This document shows, in pieces, positions 33,073-41,171 of a DNA stretch of 64,000 nucleotides (positions within the stretch are counted from its first letter, which is position 1; every line of letters starts with the position of its first letter). The translations under genes were made by a program, and so were the position numbers. Under the pieces are notes generated by a model that saw only the letters and a list, made by a program, of their open reading frames with translations, was not told the origin of the DNA and did not search any database. The DNA is from JAQUBU01 sp036677685 (GTDB lineage Bacteria > Bacillota > Syntrophomonadia > Syntrophomonadales > Syntrophomonadaceae), in the NCBI GenBank assembly GCA_036677685.1, contig JAVBWA010000012.1, forward strand, positions 62,001 to 126,000, written 5' to 3'.

Positions 33073-34088
33073 TAATATCCGCCCTCCAGTATCCGATGAA
33101 CTTCAATCTTGGATGAATAGCCGTTGCTGCCATCAATAACATGTTCCACCTGATCAATGAAATAATTGCCGTCAAACACGCCAAACCCGCTTATTATGAG
33201 AGTGTAGCTGGCTATTAGGTAGACATTACCCAGCATTTCAAACGTCATGGTGTATTGTTTTATGTTGGCTTTCCGCAGCTCTGCTTTGGCGACTACCTCA
33301 GCCTCGGCCACACTGGCCACATCTTGATTAATCCTTAAAACTTTATTGGTTGTCCCTTTGGGTTTAAAGGTATATTGCAGCTTTTTCCCCGTTTTAGGCG
33401 GAGTATATGTCACCACACAGGCATCATAACCAGTCTCGGTCAGGGTCTTCCTTGCGGTCCAATCAGTTACATGCTTTGGTGTAATAGTCCCTATTTTCGG
33501 CTTTTGCTCGTATTCCTGCTGCGAGTAGACCACTATTCGATCGTTATAGATTTTGAGCACCAGGCCATATTTCGTGCAAACCTGCTCCAGTAACTCGCTG
33601 TCCGACTGCTCACTCTGCTCCAAGTACGAAACAGTGTATTGCGCGGCCGTATCGTAGAACAGTTTTAGCCCGGCGCTGTATGCAATATCGTTGGCCATTT
33701 TCCTGACCGTAACTCCCTTCCAGGTCCGGCTCTTTTTGGTGTCCCGAAAATCATTGTTAGCAGGCAGTCCTACGGCATTGAGAGCCAGTTTTCTCGCCGG
33801 ACCTGAATATTCAGGTTCATCCACCATGAAGGTGCCGCATTTCAATTCTTGGGATTCCCCTTCAAATCTCCAGTTGGTTGTCCGGATCGACGCGGTTATC
33901 TTGTCCCCCTGCTCCGGTGCCCAGCTGGAGATCCACTTGCCCTGTTCGTCTTTGAGAATTATGGAGATTGAATCCGCCATTCCGGAAGCGTTGTCCGTAT
34001 AAGTGAAGCTTACCAGGTCCTTAGCGATCGCTCCCGATATATTTACCCCCTGGTATACCAGTTCGATTTCTGCTCTTCGCGCTAACAT
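33072..34088 (-). CDS. Late control protein D (gpD-like baseplate hub)
   Basis: A 338-aa protein: ISGAIAKDLVSFTYTDNASG, then KLFYDTAAQYTVSYLEQSEQ and DSELLEQVCTKYGLVLKIYN, the gpD/T4 gp27-like hub. It connects tail tube and spike. GGAGG precedes the ATG by 8 bases. Confidence 0.92.
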   Translation of the reverse strand: MLARRAEIELVYQGVNISGAIAKDLVSFTYTDNASGMADSISIILKDEQGKWISSWAPEQGDKITASIRTTNWRFEGESQELKCGTFMVDEPEYSGPARKLALNAVGLPANNDFRDTKKSRTWKGVTVRKMANDIAYSAGLKLFYDTAAQYTVSYLEQSEQSDSELLEQVCTKYGLVLKIYNDRIVVYSQQEYEQKPKIGTITPKHVTDWTARKTLTETGYDACVVTYTPPKTGKKLQYTFKPKGTTNKVLRINQDVASVAEAEVVAKAELRKANIKQYTMTFEMLGNVYLIASYTLIISGFGVFDGNYFIDQVEHVIDGSNGYSSKIEVHRILEGGY

Positions 34089-34090
34089 AA

Positions 34091-34294
34091 TTAAGTCCTC
34101 CAGGGCGGGAGATCTGCGCTGCTGCTGGCCGCTTCTACATCGGGTACCGTCAGCACAATCCCGGCCGGGAAGACTAGGGTGGGCATATGCGTAGGATTAG
34201 CCTGCATTATATCAATTGCGTATTTCTCGCTTCCGTAGATCTTTTTGGAAACACTATCCCACATATCGCCTTGTTTTGTTGTATATGTGTTCAT
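34091..34294 (-). CDS. Tail protein X (LysM-like)
   Basis: 67 aa: MNTYTTKQGDMWDSVSKKIY then GSEKYAIDIMQANP and FPAGIVLTVPDV. It is a single LysM-fold unit, as in P2 gpX, thought to link the hub to the tape measure. Starts 2 bases upstream of the gpD gene and has GGGAGGT in front. Confidence 0.92.
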   Translation of the reverse strand: MNTYTTKQGDMWDSVSKKIYGSEKYAIDIMQANPTHMPTLVFPAGIVLTVPDVEAASSSADLPPWRT

Positions 34295-34296
34295 AA

Positions 34297-36000
34297 TTAC
34301 CTCCCTGGGGAGAATTGCAACCGGCGCCGGTTGCGTTCAAACTTTTCCATGTTCTTTTGAAATTCCCTTGAAACTACCTCTTTTATAGTCCTTATTGCAC
34401 TTTCATCTGCGCTGCCTTGGACATTTATGTTTACAGTGCAACTAAAATTTGCGGACCCATTATTAGTCGGAGAATGCTTGAGGGCCGCTTCTAAACCTAA
34501 TACAGATCTATTTGAATGTATCTGAGTCCCACGTGGTAAATTAACCAGCTCGCGGCCTTGTTCACCCACCCAGGTTAAACCACCGCGCCAATTATTTGTG
34601 CCATTTGCATTTTTACCTATGCTACCTGCATCTATCATTCTGAAATCAGCACTACTTTGGGGATTATATGCAATTGCAAGTTCTTTTAAGTGCGGAATAT
34701 TAACTCCAGGTATGTTATTCAACCCATCAATCAACATGTTTACGTACTTAATAGCCGTATTTACACCAGATTTAAAGGTATTAGATATGCTGTCCCATAA
34801 ATCAATTGCCTTTGCCTTGACCGTATCCCAATTCCTATACAGGTAAATACCCGCAGCAACGAGGATCCCTATGCCAGCAACCAGCAGTCCAATTGGATTA
34901 GCTAACATAGCAATATTTAATCCACTTTGGGCTATTGTCATTGCAATAGTGCTGGCCCTCCATAGATCCATTAGACCTTTTATAGTGGAAATAATCTTAA
35001 ATGCTCCTATTGCTGCGACTACTCCACCAAGCAGTGGAATTAATACATTTGCATTTTTTTCTGCCCATTTGAAGGCATTTGCTACTTTTGTTGATACATT
35101 CACCACCAAGTTAAATGCCTTAGTGAATTTTGTGCCTATTGCATCTATAGTTCCATCATTTTGCCACTTCTGCAGGATATCTCCGACTTGTAAGGCTTTC
35201 TTTTTTACTGTGTCAAACAGGCTCCCAGCCTTAATGGTACCATCTGAGCTCATCCCAGCCATTCTGGCCAGGGATGACGAAAAGACACCAGTAATTGTAC
35301 TCATGATGCCTTTAAATGTCTTCGCCTGTTTATCCATTCCGCCCTTAAATCTTTCATCCATTAAAGAAAAAAGAGCCTTGTTGAAGGCAGCTTGATCAGT
35401 GATCTGTCCTTTGTTATTTACAATCTCCTTACCTCGCATAATTTTATTACCCTGATCAATGATCATTTGCTTCGTTATCCCGAATTCCTTAAGTCTCTCA
35501 AGTTCTCCTGTCTGGGCATCAGCAACTGCCTCAACTGCTTGATCTAAGCTTTTACCCATTACTCCGGCCATGTTCCCCACAGTAGGGAGGACTTTCTGAG
35601 CCTCCATTCCATATGCAGATAGTTTTACAGTAGCCTCCACTACTTCACCGGTTTCAAACGGAGTTTTGTTTGCAAAACTAGCAGCCCATTTCATAGTCTC
35701 TCCGGCTTTTTTGGCATCTTTCAAAACTATTTCCAATGTGTTTCTGTATTGTTCCAAATTTGAGGATTCGCTGATTGATTTGCTAAAAAGTGCACCAACC
35801 GAACCCGCTCCCAAGAGCCCCCCCATCAATTTCGCCGTTTTATTAAAAGCATTATTAAGATTAACAAATCTTTTGTTTGCCTGATCGGCTTGTCGGCCAG
35901 TTCTATTTAATTGCATCTGGGCATTAGCAAAAGCATTTCCGAAAGAGGAGTTTATTTTGGCTCCCAAAGCGAACATGGTTTCATATATTTTACCTGCCAT
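34297..36000 (-). CDS. Phage tail tape measure protein
   Basis: A 567-aa protein: N-terminal coiled coil, the conserved tape-measure block SESSNLEQYRNTLEIVLKDA and KTPFETGEVVEATVKLSAYG, then hydrophobic helices (VVAAIGAFKIISTIKGLMDL and LLVAGIGILVAAGIYLYRN), and a C-terminal GERGRELVNLPRGTQ-like segment (here GEQGRELVNLPRGTQIHS). It sets tail length. The start at 36000 follows GGAAGGG by 10 bases. A terminator lies only 29 bases upstream. Confidence 0.93.
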   Translation of the reverse strand: MAGKIYETMFALGAKINSSFGNAFANAQMQLNRTGRQADQANKRFVNLNNAFNKTAKLMGGLLGAGSVGALFSKSISESSNLEQYRNTLEIVLKDAKKAGETMKWAASFANKTPFETGEVVEATVKLSAYGMEAQKVLPTVGNMAGVMGKSLDQAVEAVADAQTGELERLKEFGITKQMIIDQGNKIMRGKEIVNNKGQITDQAAFNKALFSLMDERFKGGMDKQAKTFKGIMSTITGVFSSSLARMAGMSSDGTIKAGSLFDTVKKKALQVGDILQKWQNDGTIDAIGTKFTKAFNLVVNVSTKVANAFKWAEKNANVLIPLLGGVVAAIGAFKIISTIKGLMDLWRASTIAMTIAQSGLNIAMLANPIGLLVAGIGILVAAGIYLYRNWDTVKAKAIDLWDSISNTFKSGVNTAIKYVNMLIDGLNNIPGVNIPHLKELAIAYNPQSSADFRMIDAGSIGKNANGTNNWRGGLTWVGEQGRELVNLPRGTQIHSNRSVLGLEAALKHSPTNNGSANFSCTVNINVQGSADESAIRTIKEVVSREFQKNMEKFERNRRRLQFSPGR

Positions 36001-36028
36001 TTCTTCACTGCCCTTCCGTTTTGAACAC

Positions 36029-36054
36029 AAAAAAGACGTTCATGAAGAACGTCT
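36029..36054 (-). terminator. Intrinsic terminator between the small cargo gene and the tape measure
   Basis: AGACGTTC and GAACGTCT around a 5-base loop, followed on the minus strand by TTTTTTG. It stands in the middle of the tail operon, so late transcription must read through it. Confidence 0.85.
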
Positions 36055-36085
36055 CAAAATGGATTTTTAGTAGTTTAAATTGTCC

Positions 36086-36511
36086 CTATTTTAATAATTT
36101 GGCCATTAATGTGTATGATGCTTTAATGTTGTCTCCGGTAAAAAGTAAATCTACCATTGATTCACCGTATTTCACAGTCATTACAATAACGCTTGTATCC
36201 TTTTTATGGCCTCCGATTGCCGCACCGGCGACTGCACCAATCCCTCCTGTTAATACTCCGCCGACTACAGCTCCCGCCACTGCTTTGCCTAAGCTTCTTT
36301 CATTTGATTGATCAATAGTAAGGTGAACAATATCTGTTTTGGGAACAGTCAAAACAGGTTCCCAGTTTACTCCTGCACAAAACAAGATATTATCCCCATC
36401 TTCTTCCAACCCCACCAAACTAGATACAGCCAAATCAGGATGACCGCCTAAATATTTTACTTGTATAGAAGAAAACTGTCTTTTCATTGCTTTAAATAGA
36501 CCCATTTTCAT
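36086..36511 (-). CDS. Glycine-zipper protein of unknown function (moron candidate)
   Basis: 141 aa. The N-terminal half is a small beta domain (SIQVKYLGGHPDL, DNILFCAGVNWEPVL). The middle is GKAVAGAVVGGVLTGGIGAV then AGAAIGGHKKD, a glycine zipper that may insert in a membrane. The end is again beta-rich. It interrupts the tail operon between chaperone and tape measure, ends at its own terminator and has a possible -10 TATACT about 20 bases before the start. The start could be 36511 or 36505. The layout suggests a separately expressed lysogeny gene. Confidence 0.7.
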   Translation of the reverse strand: MKMGLFKAMKRQFSSIQVKYLGGHPDLAVSSLVGLEEDGDNILFCAGVNWEPVLTVPKTDIVHLTIDQSNERSLGKAVAGAVVGGVLTGGIGAVAGAAIGGHKKDTSVIVMTVKYGESMVDLLFTGDNIKASYTLMAKLLK

Positions 36512-36582
36512 CCAACCTTTTTTATTTACAGTATACTACAATAATAACAACTTATTGCTAGAAATTTTAATAGTAATAGTAA

Positions 36583-36748
36583 TTATCTCCCGCACTCCTC
36601 ATTTATCTCCGCAACAACTTCAAAAAATTCGTCAATTCGGAGTTCAAGAAAAAACAGTATACTGGTAAATGTGGCTATAGCACTGCGGATTGCGGCCCTC
36701 CTGATACTTTTGCCGTCACCCGGGCCTAAGCCTCTTGATAGAAAAAAA
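36583..36748 (-). CDS. Frameshift extension of the tail assembly chaperone (-1 frame)
   Basis: This frame has no start codon of its own. It would be reached from the gene at 36726-37019 by a -1 slip on T-TTT-TTC and then reads LSRGLGPGDGKSIRRAAIRS, followed by AIATFTSILFFLELRIDEFF and an acidic end EVVAEINEECGR, stop TAA at 36585-36583. Frame arithmetic is consistent (435 bases from 37019 plus one repeated base). This is the gpE+E' (G/GT) arrangement of long-tailed phages. Confidence 0.8.
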
Positions 36749-37019
36749 GCATCACTGTATTTTTCAACTGGTTTGCCTCCCGGGCTGGCAGCCCTTCATA
36801 GAACTCAACTGGTTTACTTGTTATTCGATTTGCGAGGAGTATTGCATATTCAAGGGTTAACCCAGTTAGTGCAGGATTATTCCCCCTTGCAATAAAGATT
36901 TGGTCAATTTCAACCAGGTCCTTTGCCTTAAGGTCATTTAGCCCCTGAAGATCAATCTCGGTATGGGTTTCCCCTTCAAACACATAGGGCTTGGAAAGCT
37001 TTATTTTATAATTATCCAA
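36726..37019 (-). CDS. Tail assembly chaperone (gpE-like)
   Basis: 97 aa: IKLSKPYVFEGETHTEIDLQ then GLNDLKAKDLVEIDQIF, the phage tail assembly chaperone pattern (gpE, pfam10109-type). It lies between tail tube and tape measure as expected. Its last codons contain the run GCTTTTTTTC (36750-36741), a canonical T-TTT-TTC slippery heptamer in the correct frame, giving a longer minor product down to 36583. Confidence 0.9.
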   Translation of the reverse strand: MDNYKIKLSKPYVFEGETHTEIDLQGLNDLKAKDLVEIDQIFIARGNNPALTGLTLEYAILLANRITSKPVEFYEGLPAREANQLKNTVMLFFYQEA

Positions 37020-37031
37020 CTGAAAGCCTCC

Positions 37032-37550
37032 TTAAATCTGGGCCCGGACATTGGCCAGGACATCGACGCCGTTAACGATATAAATGAAATTGGCCTTGTC
37101 GAGTTCCAACAAAGTCACACCGTTTTCAACAATCTTGATATACAGGATCTCCAGAGTGTTCTTGGTGTCGGTCGGACCGCCGACAGAGAGCTTGCCCAGG
37201 TCTATTCCCTTCGGTATCACCTTCAGGATGACCTTAAGGCCCCGGTGCTGGATCTCTCCACCGGCTACATCATACGACTGTTGGGAAGCCCTGAGGGTAA
37301 TAGTCTGCCCTTGCGGAACCATGAGCTTGAAACTCTGATCATAAAGAACCCGGAACGGTATCTCAACCGTCAAACTGCCAAAATGGCCCGGAGTGGGGCT
37401 CTCAAACTCTCCAGCAATTCCGGCGCCCGAAATGGTCTCAGTCATGGCCTCCAGATTAGGTAAAGTGACCTCTGCGGATACACCGACCAGTTTTTCGGCT
37501 TCGTTATAAACATTAAAATTGACTACTTTTTCAGGAATAGGGTTTGTCAT
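37032..37550 (-). CDS. Major tail tube protein
   Basis: A 172-aa protein: VNFNVYNEAEKLVGVSAEVT, LPNLEAMTETISGAGIAGEF and DGL-like beta segments typical of P2 FII tube proteins. It forms the inner tube through which DNA passes. Encoded just after the sheath gene. Confidence 0.93.
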   Translation of the reverse strand: MTNPIPEKVVNFNVYNEAEKLVGVSAEVTLPNLEAMTETISGAGIAGEFESPTPGHFGSLTVEIPFRVLYDQSFKLMVPQGQTITLRASQQSYDVAGGEIQHRGLKVILKVIPKGIDLGKLSVGGPTDTKNTLEILYIKIVENGVTLLELDKANFIYIVNGVDVLANVRAQI

Positions 37551-37566
37551 TAGTGTTCACACCCCT

Positions 37567-39027
37567 TTACTCTAATGCCGCAGTCAGAGCGGCAGGGTCG
37601 AATTCCAGCACATTTTTAATGGTCTCGGCCGGCGGGAAAGGCGTCAGGTACTGGTGGAAAGTGATCTTCCCATTTAGCAGATCCGTGACCGGGTTTTCAT
37701 CAGAGCTAAACTCAATGTATGCCTCAGCGATCTGGAATCGCGCCTTATACCCATTTGCTCGAATGTTCTCCGAGTCCACAATGGTCTCAATCAGCCGCCT
37801 GTTGAGTGGACTGTCTACTTTTTGGAAATAGGTCAGGATAAAGGTATTTCCCCACCAGTCGAACATCCTACGGACCGGAATAAACCGATCTTTTACATCG
37901 GTTGAGCTGGGATAGATCCCGGTATTGTTTCCCCATGACTTCCAGCCATTGATGTTTATGGCCGTATTGATCCCCTGACCGTTCAGTATATTAGCCTGCA
38001 CCTGGTCAAGGAACACCTCGGTACCATCGGCAAGGATTACCCCGGTTATTCTCATACTCTTATTGGACGGGGAAACAAAGGGTACTCCATCGTTGCTGGC
38101 ATCGGTATAGGCAATCAAAGCAGCCTCCAGGGCACTCATGTAATACTTTTTATCCCCGATCTTGACCATTGGCCAGAGCACAATATCATGCTTATCGGTG
38201 TATGAGTTGCCGTTTTTCCAAGCATTTGCCGCCGAATACTCGACCACTCCGGCAGATGTCGAATCAATATCCTTCAGACAATTGGCTTTATAAGCACCGT
38301 TAATTCCTTCACATTTGGCCGTCAGTGCTACTCCCACGGTTGGCTTATGGCTCCAGCCAGGTGCTAAAAGTAGACCTGGAATAAGGTTGAACTGAGGATA
38401 CACCTGGGAAACAAGTTCAAGACCTTTATAGACTCCAGTGGCTACTGTGTAACCGCCGATGATATCATCCTCATCCACCAGGCTTGGATCAAGATGGTCA
38501 TAGTTGATTGTAAGTTTTGTTTCTTCATCAACCTCGATCTGACCACCGGCAACCACCTTGAGGAGCATATGTCCGTCATCAGTGAATTCCAAGGTGTAGT
38601 CATCGGTGATATCGTAGGTAGTGGTGCCCGCCTCATTCTTAACAACAAAACCGGCTTTTAAAATTCCCTCTTCAGCGATCAGCACTTCACCGCTGACGAT
38701 CGATTTCAATGAAGGTGCCACGGCTTCTTTATGAACCGAGGGGTCCAGCACATTAATAAGTACCAATGGCGCTACATTGAACACCCGGAAACTAGCATTG
38801 ATGCTCTGACAGAGCGTAAACTTGTCAAAGCTGTCGGAATACCCTACTCCGGCAACGGCTTCAGCAAAACTGGTTGCCAGTATAAGCTTGTTTACAGCAC
38901 CGGCCGGGTTATCCAGCAGGTTTACCGGTGCAGTTCCTACAATGACCTGTACAGCACTATCCGCAGTCAGTGGAGCAACCACAGAAGTAGCCTGCTCCTG
39001 AATACTGACTCCATGTGAATAGGTCAT
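37567..39027 (-). CDS. Phage tail sheath protein
   Basis: A 486-aa protein. It starts MTYSHGVSIQEQATSVVAPL and has VQVIVGTAPVNLLDN and, in the C-terminal polymerisation domain, GINTAININGWKSWGNNTGI and FIPVRRMFDWWGNTFILTYF. These mark the contractile sheath of Bacillota myophages. Its presence fixes the phage as a contractile-tailed (myovirus-type) virus. Confidence 0.96.
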   Translation of the reverse strand: MTYSHGVSIQEQATSVVAPLTADSAVQVIVGTAPVNLLDNPAGAVNKLILATSFAEAVAGVGYSDSFDKFTLCQSINASFRVFNVAPLVLINVLDPSVHKEAVAPSLKSIVSGEVLIAEEGILKAGFVVKNEAGTTTYDITDDYTLEFTDDGHMLLKVVAGGQIEVDEETKLTINYDHLDPSLVDEDDIIGGYTVATGVYKGLELVSQVYPQFNLIPGLLLAPGWSHKPTVGVALTAKCEGINGAYKANCLKDIDSTSAGVVEYSAANAWKNGNSYTDKHDIVLWPMVKIGDKKYYMSALEAALIAYTDASNDGVPFVSPSNKSMRITGVILADGTEVFLDQVQANILNGQGINTAININGWKSWGNNTGIYPSSTDVKDRFIPVRRMFDWWGNTFILTYFQKVDSPLNRRLIETIVDSENIRANGYKARFQIAEAYIEFSSDENPVTDLLNGKITFHQYLTPFPPAETIKNVLEFDPAALTAALE

Positions 39028-39040
39028 AATATCAACTCCT

Positions 39041-39508
39041 TTACGTTAAATCGTTGTCGGCCATGGTAATTTTCCCAACTATCCAGTTGGTTTCCAGTGC
39101 CGCATAGTTATGTGGATAATAATCTTCCTCGGTGGTTGTCCATTTTATAGGGTGTTCGATCATGTACTTCCCGCCAAATAGACGCTCTGACATGAAATGC
39201 GTATACATCTTTTGCACCAGGTTCATGCAGTCCCGGTAACCTTGATAATCGTCTTCATCATCAAAGGTGCCGCATTGAAAAACTAACCGGCTTTTGTTGG
39301 GGTCTGTTTCATCCGGATCCTCGCCATCAAGCAGCTGCACAACAATAAACGGGTAATAATCCGGGTCCTTTTTCTCTTTCCGAGCCGGCAGTCGCTGCGG
39401 ATAAACGTTGAGAGGGACCAGTTCGCCTTTGGAGTTTTTTAAGGTTAATCCGGCAAACAGACTTTTTACTTCAGCAACCATATTATCCTGGAGCATAAGC
39501 GGAATCAT
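39041..39508 (-). CDS. Probable tail completion/terminator protein
   Basis: A 155-aa protein: IPLMLQDNMVAEVKSLFAGL, then DPDYYPFIVVQLLDGED and FQCGTFDDEDDYQGYRDCMN. Proteins of this pattern are encoded between the gpZ-like and sheath genes of P2/Mu-like prophages and are thought to complete the tail or connect it to the head. Assignment is mainly by position. It overlaps the gpZ-like gene by 4 bases. Confidence 0.65.
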   Translation of the reverse strand: MIPLMLQDNMVAEVKSLFAGLTLKNSKGELVPLNVYPQRLPARKEKKDPDYYPFIVVQLLDGEDPDETDPNKSRLVFQCGTFDDEDDYQGYRDCMNLVQKMYTHFMSERLFGGKYMIEHPIKWTTTEEDYYPHNYAALETNWIVGKITMADNDLT

Positions 39509-40086
39509 TTACTTCCCCCCTCAAGTACCCGCTTGATTTCATGATCAAGCCGTTTTTCATAGGTTTCCTGCACCCGTTTTTCAACCAGAACCTTGAATTC
39601 CCGATTGCTCAGGTTTTTGCCGATCATCTCCGGAACGGACGGACCGTATTTTATGTGAATTGGGTACCTTTCTTTGGATGTCCTCATAAGCACGTGCGGT
39701 TTGCCGCTGGACGTGCCCGACCTCACAAAAGCCCCCAGTAAATCTTTCAGACCGCCATCCTTTCTGACCGCCACTTTGACCATTTTCGGCCGCTTTTTAG
39801 GCTTAGGGTTTTTCGGGCTAACTTTGAAAGCTATGAGCTCCCGCCTGGTGGCTTTCGAATTTACAATCGCCCGGAGCCGGTCCCTGGAAGCCTTGGTGAT
39901 CGTAATTGTTTTCCTGACCTCGGCAGCCCCAACGAAATAATTTTCCTTGGCCTGCTTGACTACTTCAGTTTTTGCCGTGGTAGCGGCCCGATTTAAGGCC
40001 CGCATCATGACGGTTGGGGCTTTCTTGGAATACTGCCCCAACCGATATGCTACCTGGGATACGTCATACTGGGTAATATAAATCAT
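39505..40086 (-). CDS. Minor tail protein Z (gpZ/HK97 gp10-like)
   Basis: A 193-aa basic protein: MMRALNRAATTAKTEVVKQA then FVGAAEVRKTITITKASRDR and the C-terminal GPSVPEMIGKNLSNREFKVL. It matches prophage minor tail protein Z, involved in the head-tail junction. It overlaps neighbours on both sides by 4 bases. Confidence 0.82.
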   Translation of the reverse strand: MIYITQYDVSQVAYRLGQYSKKAPTVMMRALNRAATTAKTEVVKQAKENYFVGAAEVRKTITITKASRDRLRAIVNSKATRRELIAFKVSPKNPKPKKRPKMVKVAVRKDGGLKDLLGAFVRSGTSSGKPHVLMRTSKERYPIHIKYGPSVPEMIGKNLSNREFKVLVEKRVQETYEKRLDHEIKRVLEGGSK

Positions 40087-40391
40087 AGATTCGCCACCAA
40101 TGTAATCAAATACAAGCCGTCATCGTTCTGAAAATCAGAGACTCGGTACTTGTCTCCGTCAAAAGAGATAATCGCATCAATCACCGGCTCCTCTCCGTAT
40201 ACCTCGGCATCTACATAAAGAAGCAGATCGCCCTCATAGCCGTATTCGGATTTAGTCTGGCGCCGTTTAAGCTCCTCCCGATCCAGGACAATGAGCATCT
40301 GCTGGCCGTTTACAGTGTGGATCTCAGCGAATTCATCAGTGTTAATGAAAACAGCCCGGTCAAGGGCTATTTGCTCTTTAAATCCGGGCAT
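40083..40391 (-). CDS. Probable head-tail connector protein
   Basis: 102 aa: MPGFKEQIALDRAVFINTDEF then AEIHTVNGQQMLIVLDREEL and a beta-rich C-terminus (DKYRVSDFQNDDGLYLITLV). The position between capsid decoration and gpZ genes and the small beta fold suggest a head completion protein (gpFII/Mu gp36 type). The family is not certain. Confidence 0.65.
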   Translation of the reverse strand: MPGFKEQIALDRAVFINTDEFAEIHTVNGQQMLIVLDREELKRRQTKSEYGYEGDLLLYVDAEVYGEEPVIDAIISFDGDKYRVSDFQNDDGLYLITLVANL

Positions 40392-40408
40392 GTTCGTCTA
40401 CCTCCCGA

Positions 40409-41146
40409 TTATGCCCACTCCAAAACTAAAGTAATGGTGCCTAGGGCATATGATGTCGCAGCTCCGGAAGCCAGTTTAAGCGCCAGGGCATCTCCTTTGG
40501 CCAGGGTTCCGGCCGCCGTGGTTACTGCTACTTTTTCTACCAGGGTGTTTGCCGTACTGGTCAGGTCAAAGGCTTCGGCCAACAACTCATCACCGGCCCC
40601 GGGAGCTTCTCCGGAAGTCAGTTTTTCAATCTGCAGGGTTCCCGCCTGGCCGGCCACAGTAACATGCCGTTCCTGAGCGGATATAATCTTGCAGGTTGCC
40701 GGCGCAATGAAAAAGGTTTTGGCCACATCAGCCGCTGCTACCTGAGGATATGAAACAGTAAACCTGGAGCCCGCAACAAACGACTCTTGTAGTGCGGCAA
40801 CTGCCGCAAGCAAAGCAGCGTCAGCCCCGATTAGTTTTACTTCAGCTGTTGTACCGGTTTCAGCCTTGGTAGCCACACAATAGCCGGCCGGGATATTACC
40901 AGTTGATACTTTAGTCAGTTTCTCTTCTGACACATCCCAATAAAGCCAATCGCCCACCGCAAAAGCAGCATTATTTACGGCCGCAAGCTCAAAAACACCT
41001 TCCAGGTGGACAGAGCCGGCAGCTCCGTTGGCAATAGCCTCACCCGCAATGCCTATGCAATTGGTTAAAGATATTACGGCACCGTATACAATATCGGCAC
41101 CGCTGCTGTTCACATAGTCAATTGTTTTGCCATTCTGTACAAACAT
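40409..41146 (-). CDS. DUF2190-containing capsid decoration protein
   Basis: A 245-aa protein. The N-terminal 110 residues (IDYVNSSGADIVYGAVISLT, then GSVHLEGVFELAAVNNAAFA and GDWLYWD) are DUF2190, a lambda gpD-like capsid cement. The C-terminal half is a separate beta domain rich in Ala and Thr. It follows the major capsid gene as usual. Confidence 0.85.
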   Translation of the reverse strand: MFVQNGKTIDYVNSSGADIVYGAVISLTNCIGIAGEAIANGAAGSVHLEGVFELAAVNNAAFAVGDWLYWDVSEEKLTKVSTGNIPAGYCVATKAETGTTAEVKLIGADAALLAAVAALQESFVAGSRFTVSYPQVAAADVAKTFFIAPATCKIISAQERHVTVAGQAGTLQIEKLTSGEAPGAGDELLAEAFDLTSTANTLVEKVAVTTAAGTLAKGDALALKLASGAATSYALGTITLVLEWA

Positions 41147-41171
41147 ATGATTATTCCTCCAATCTATATAA

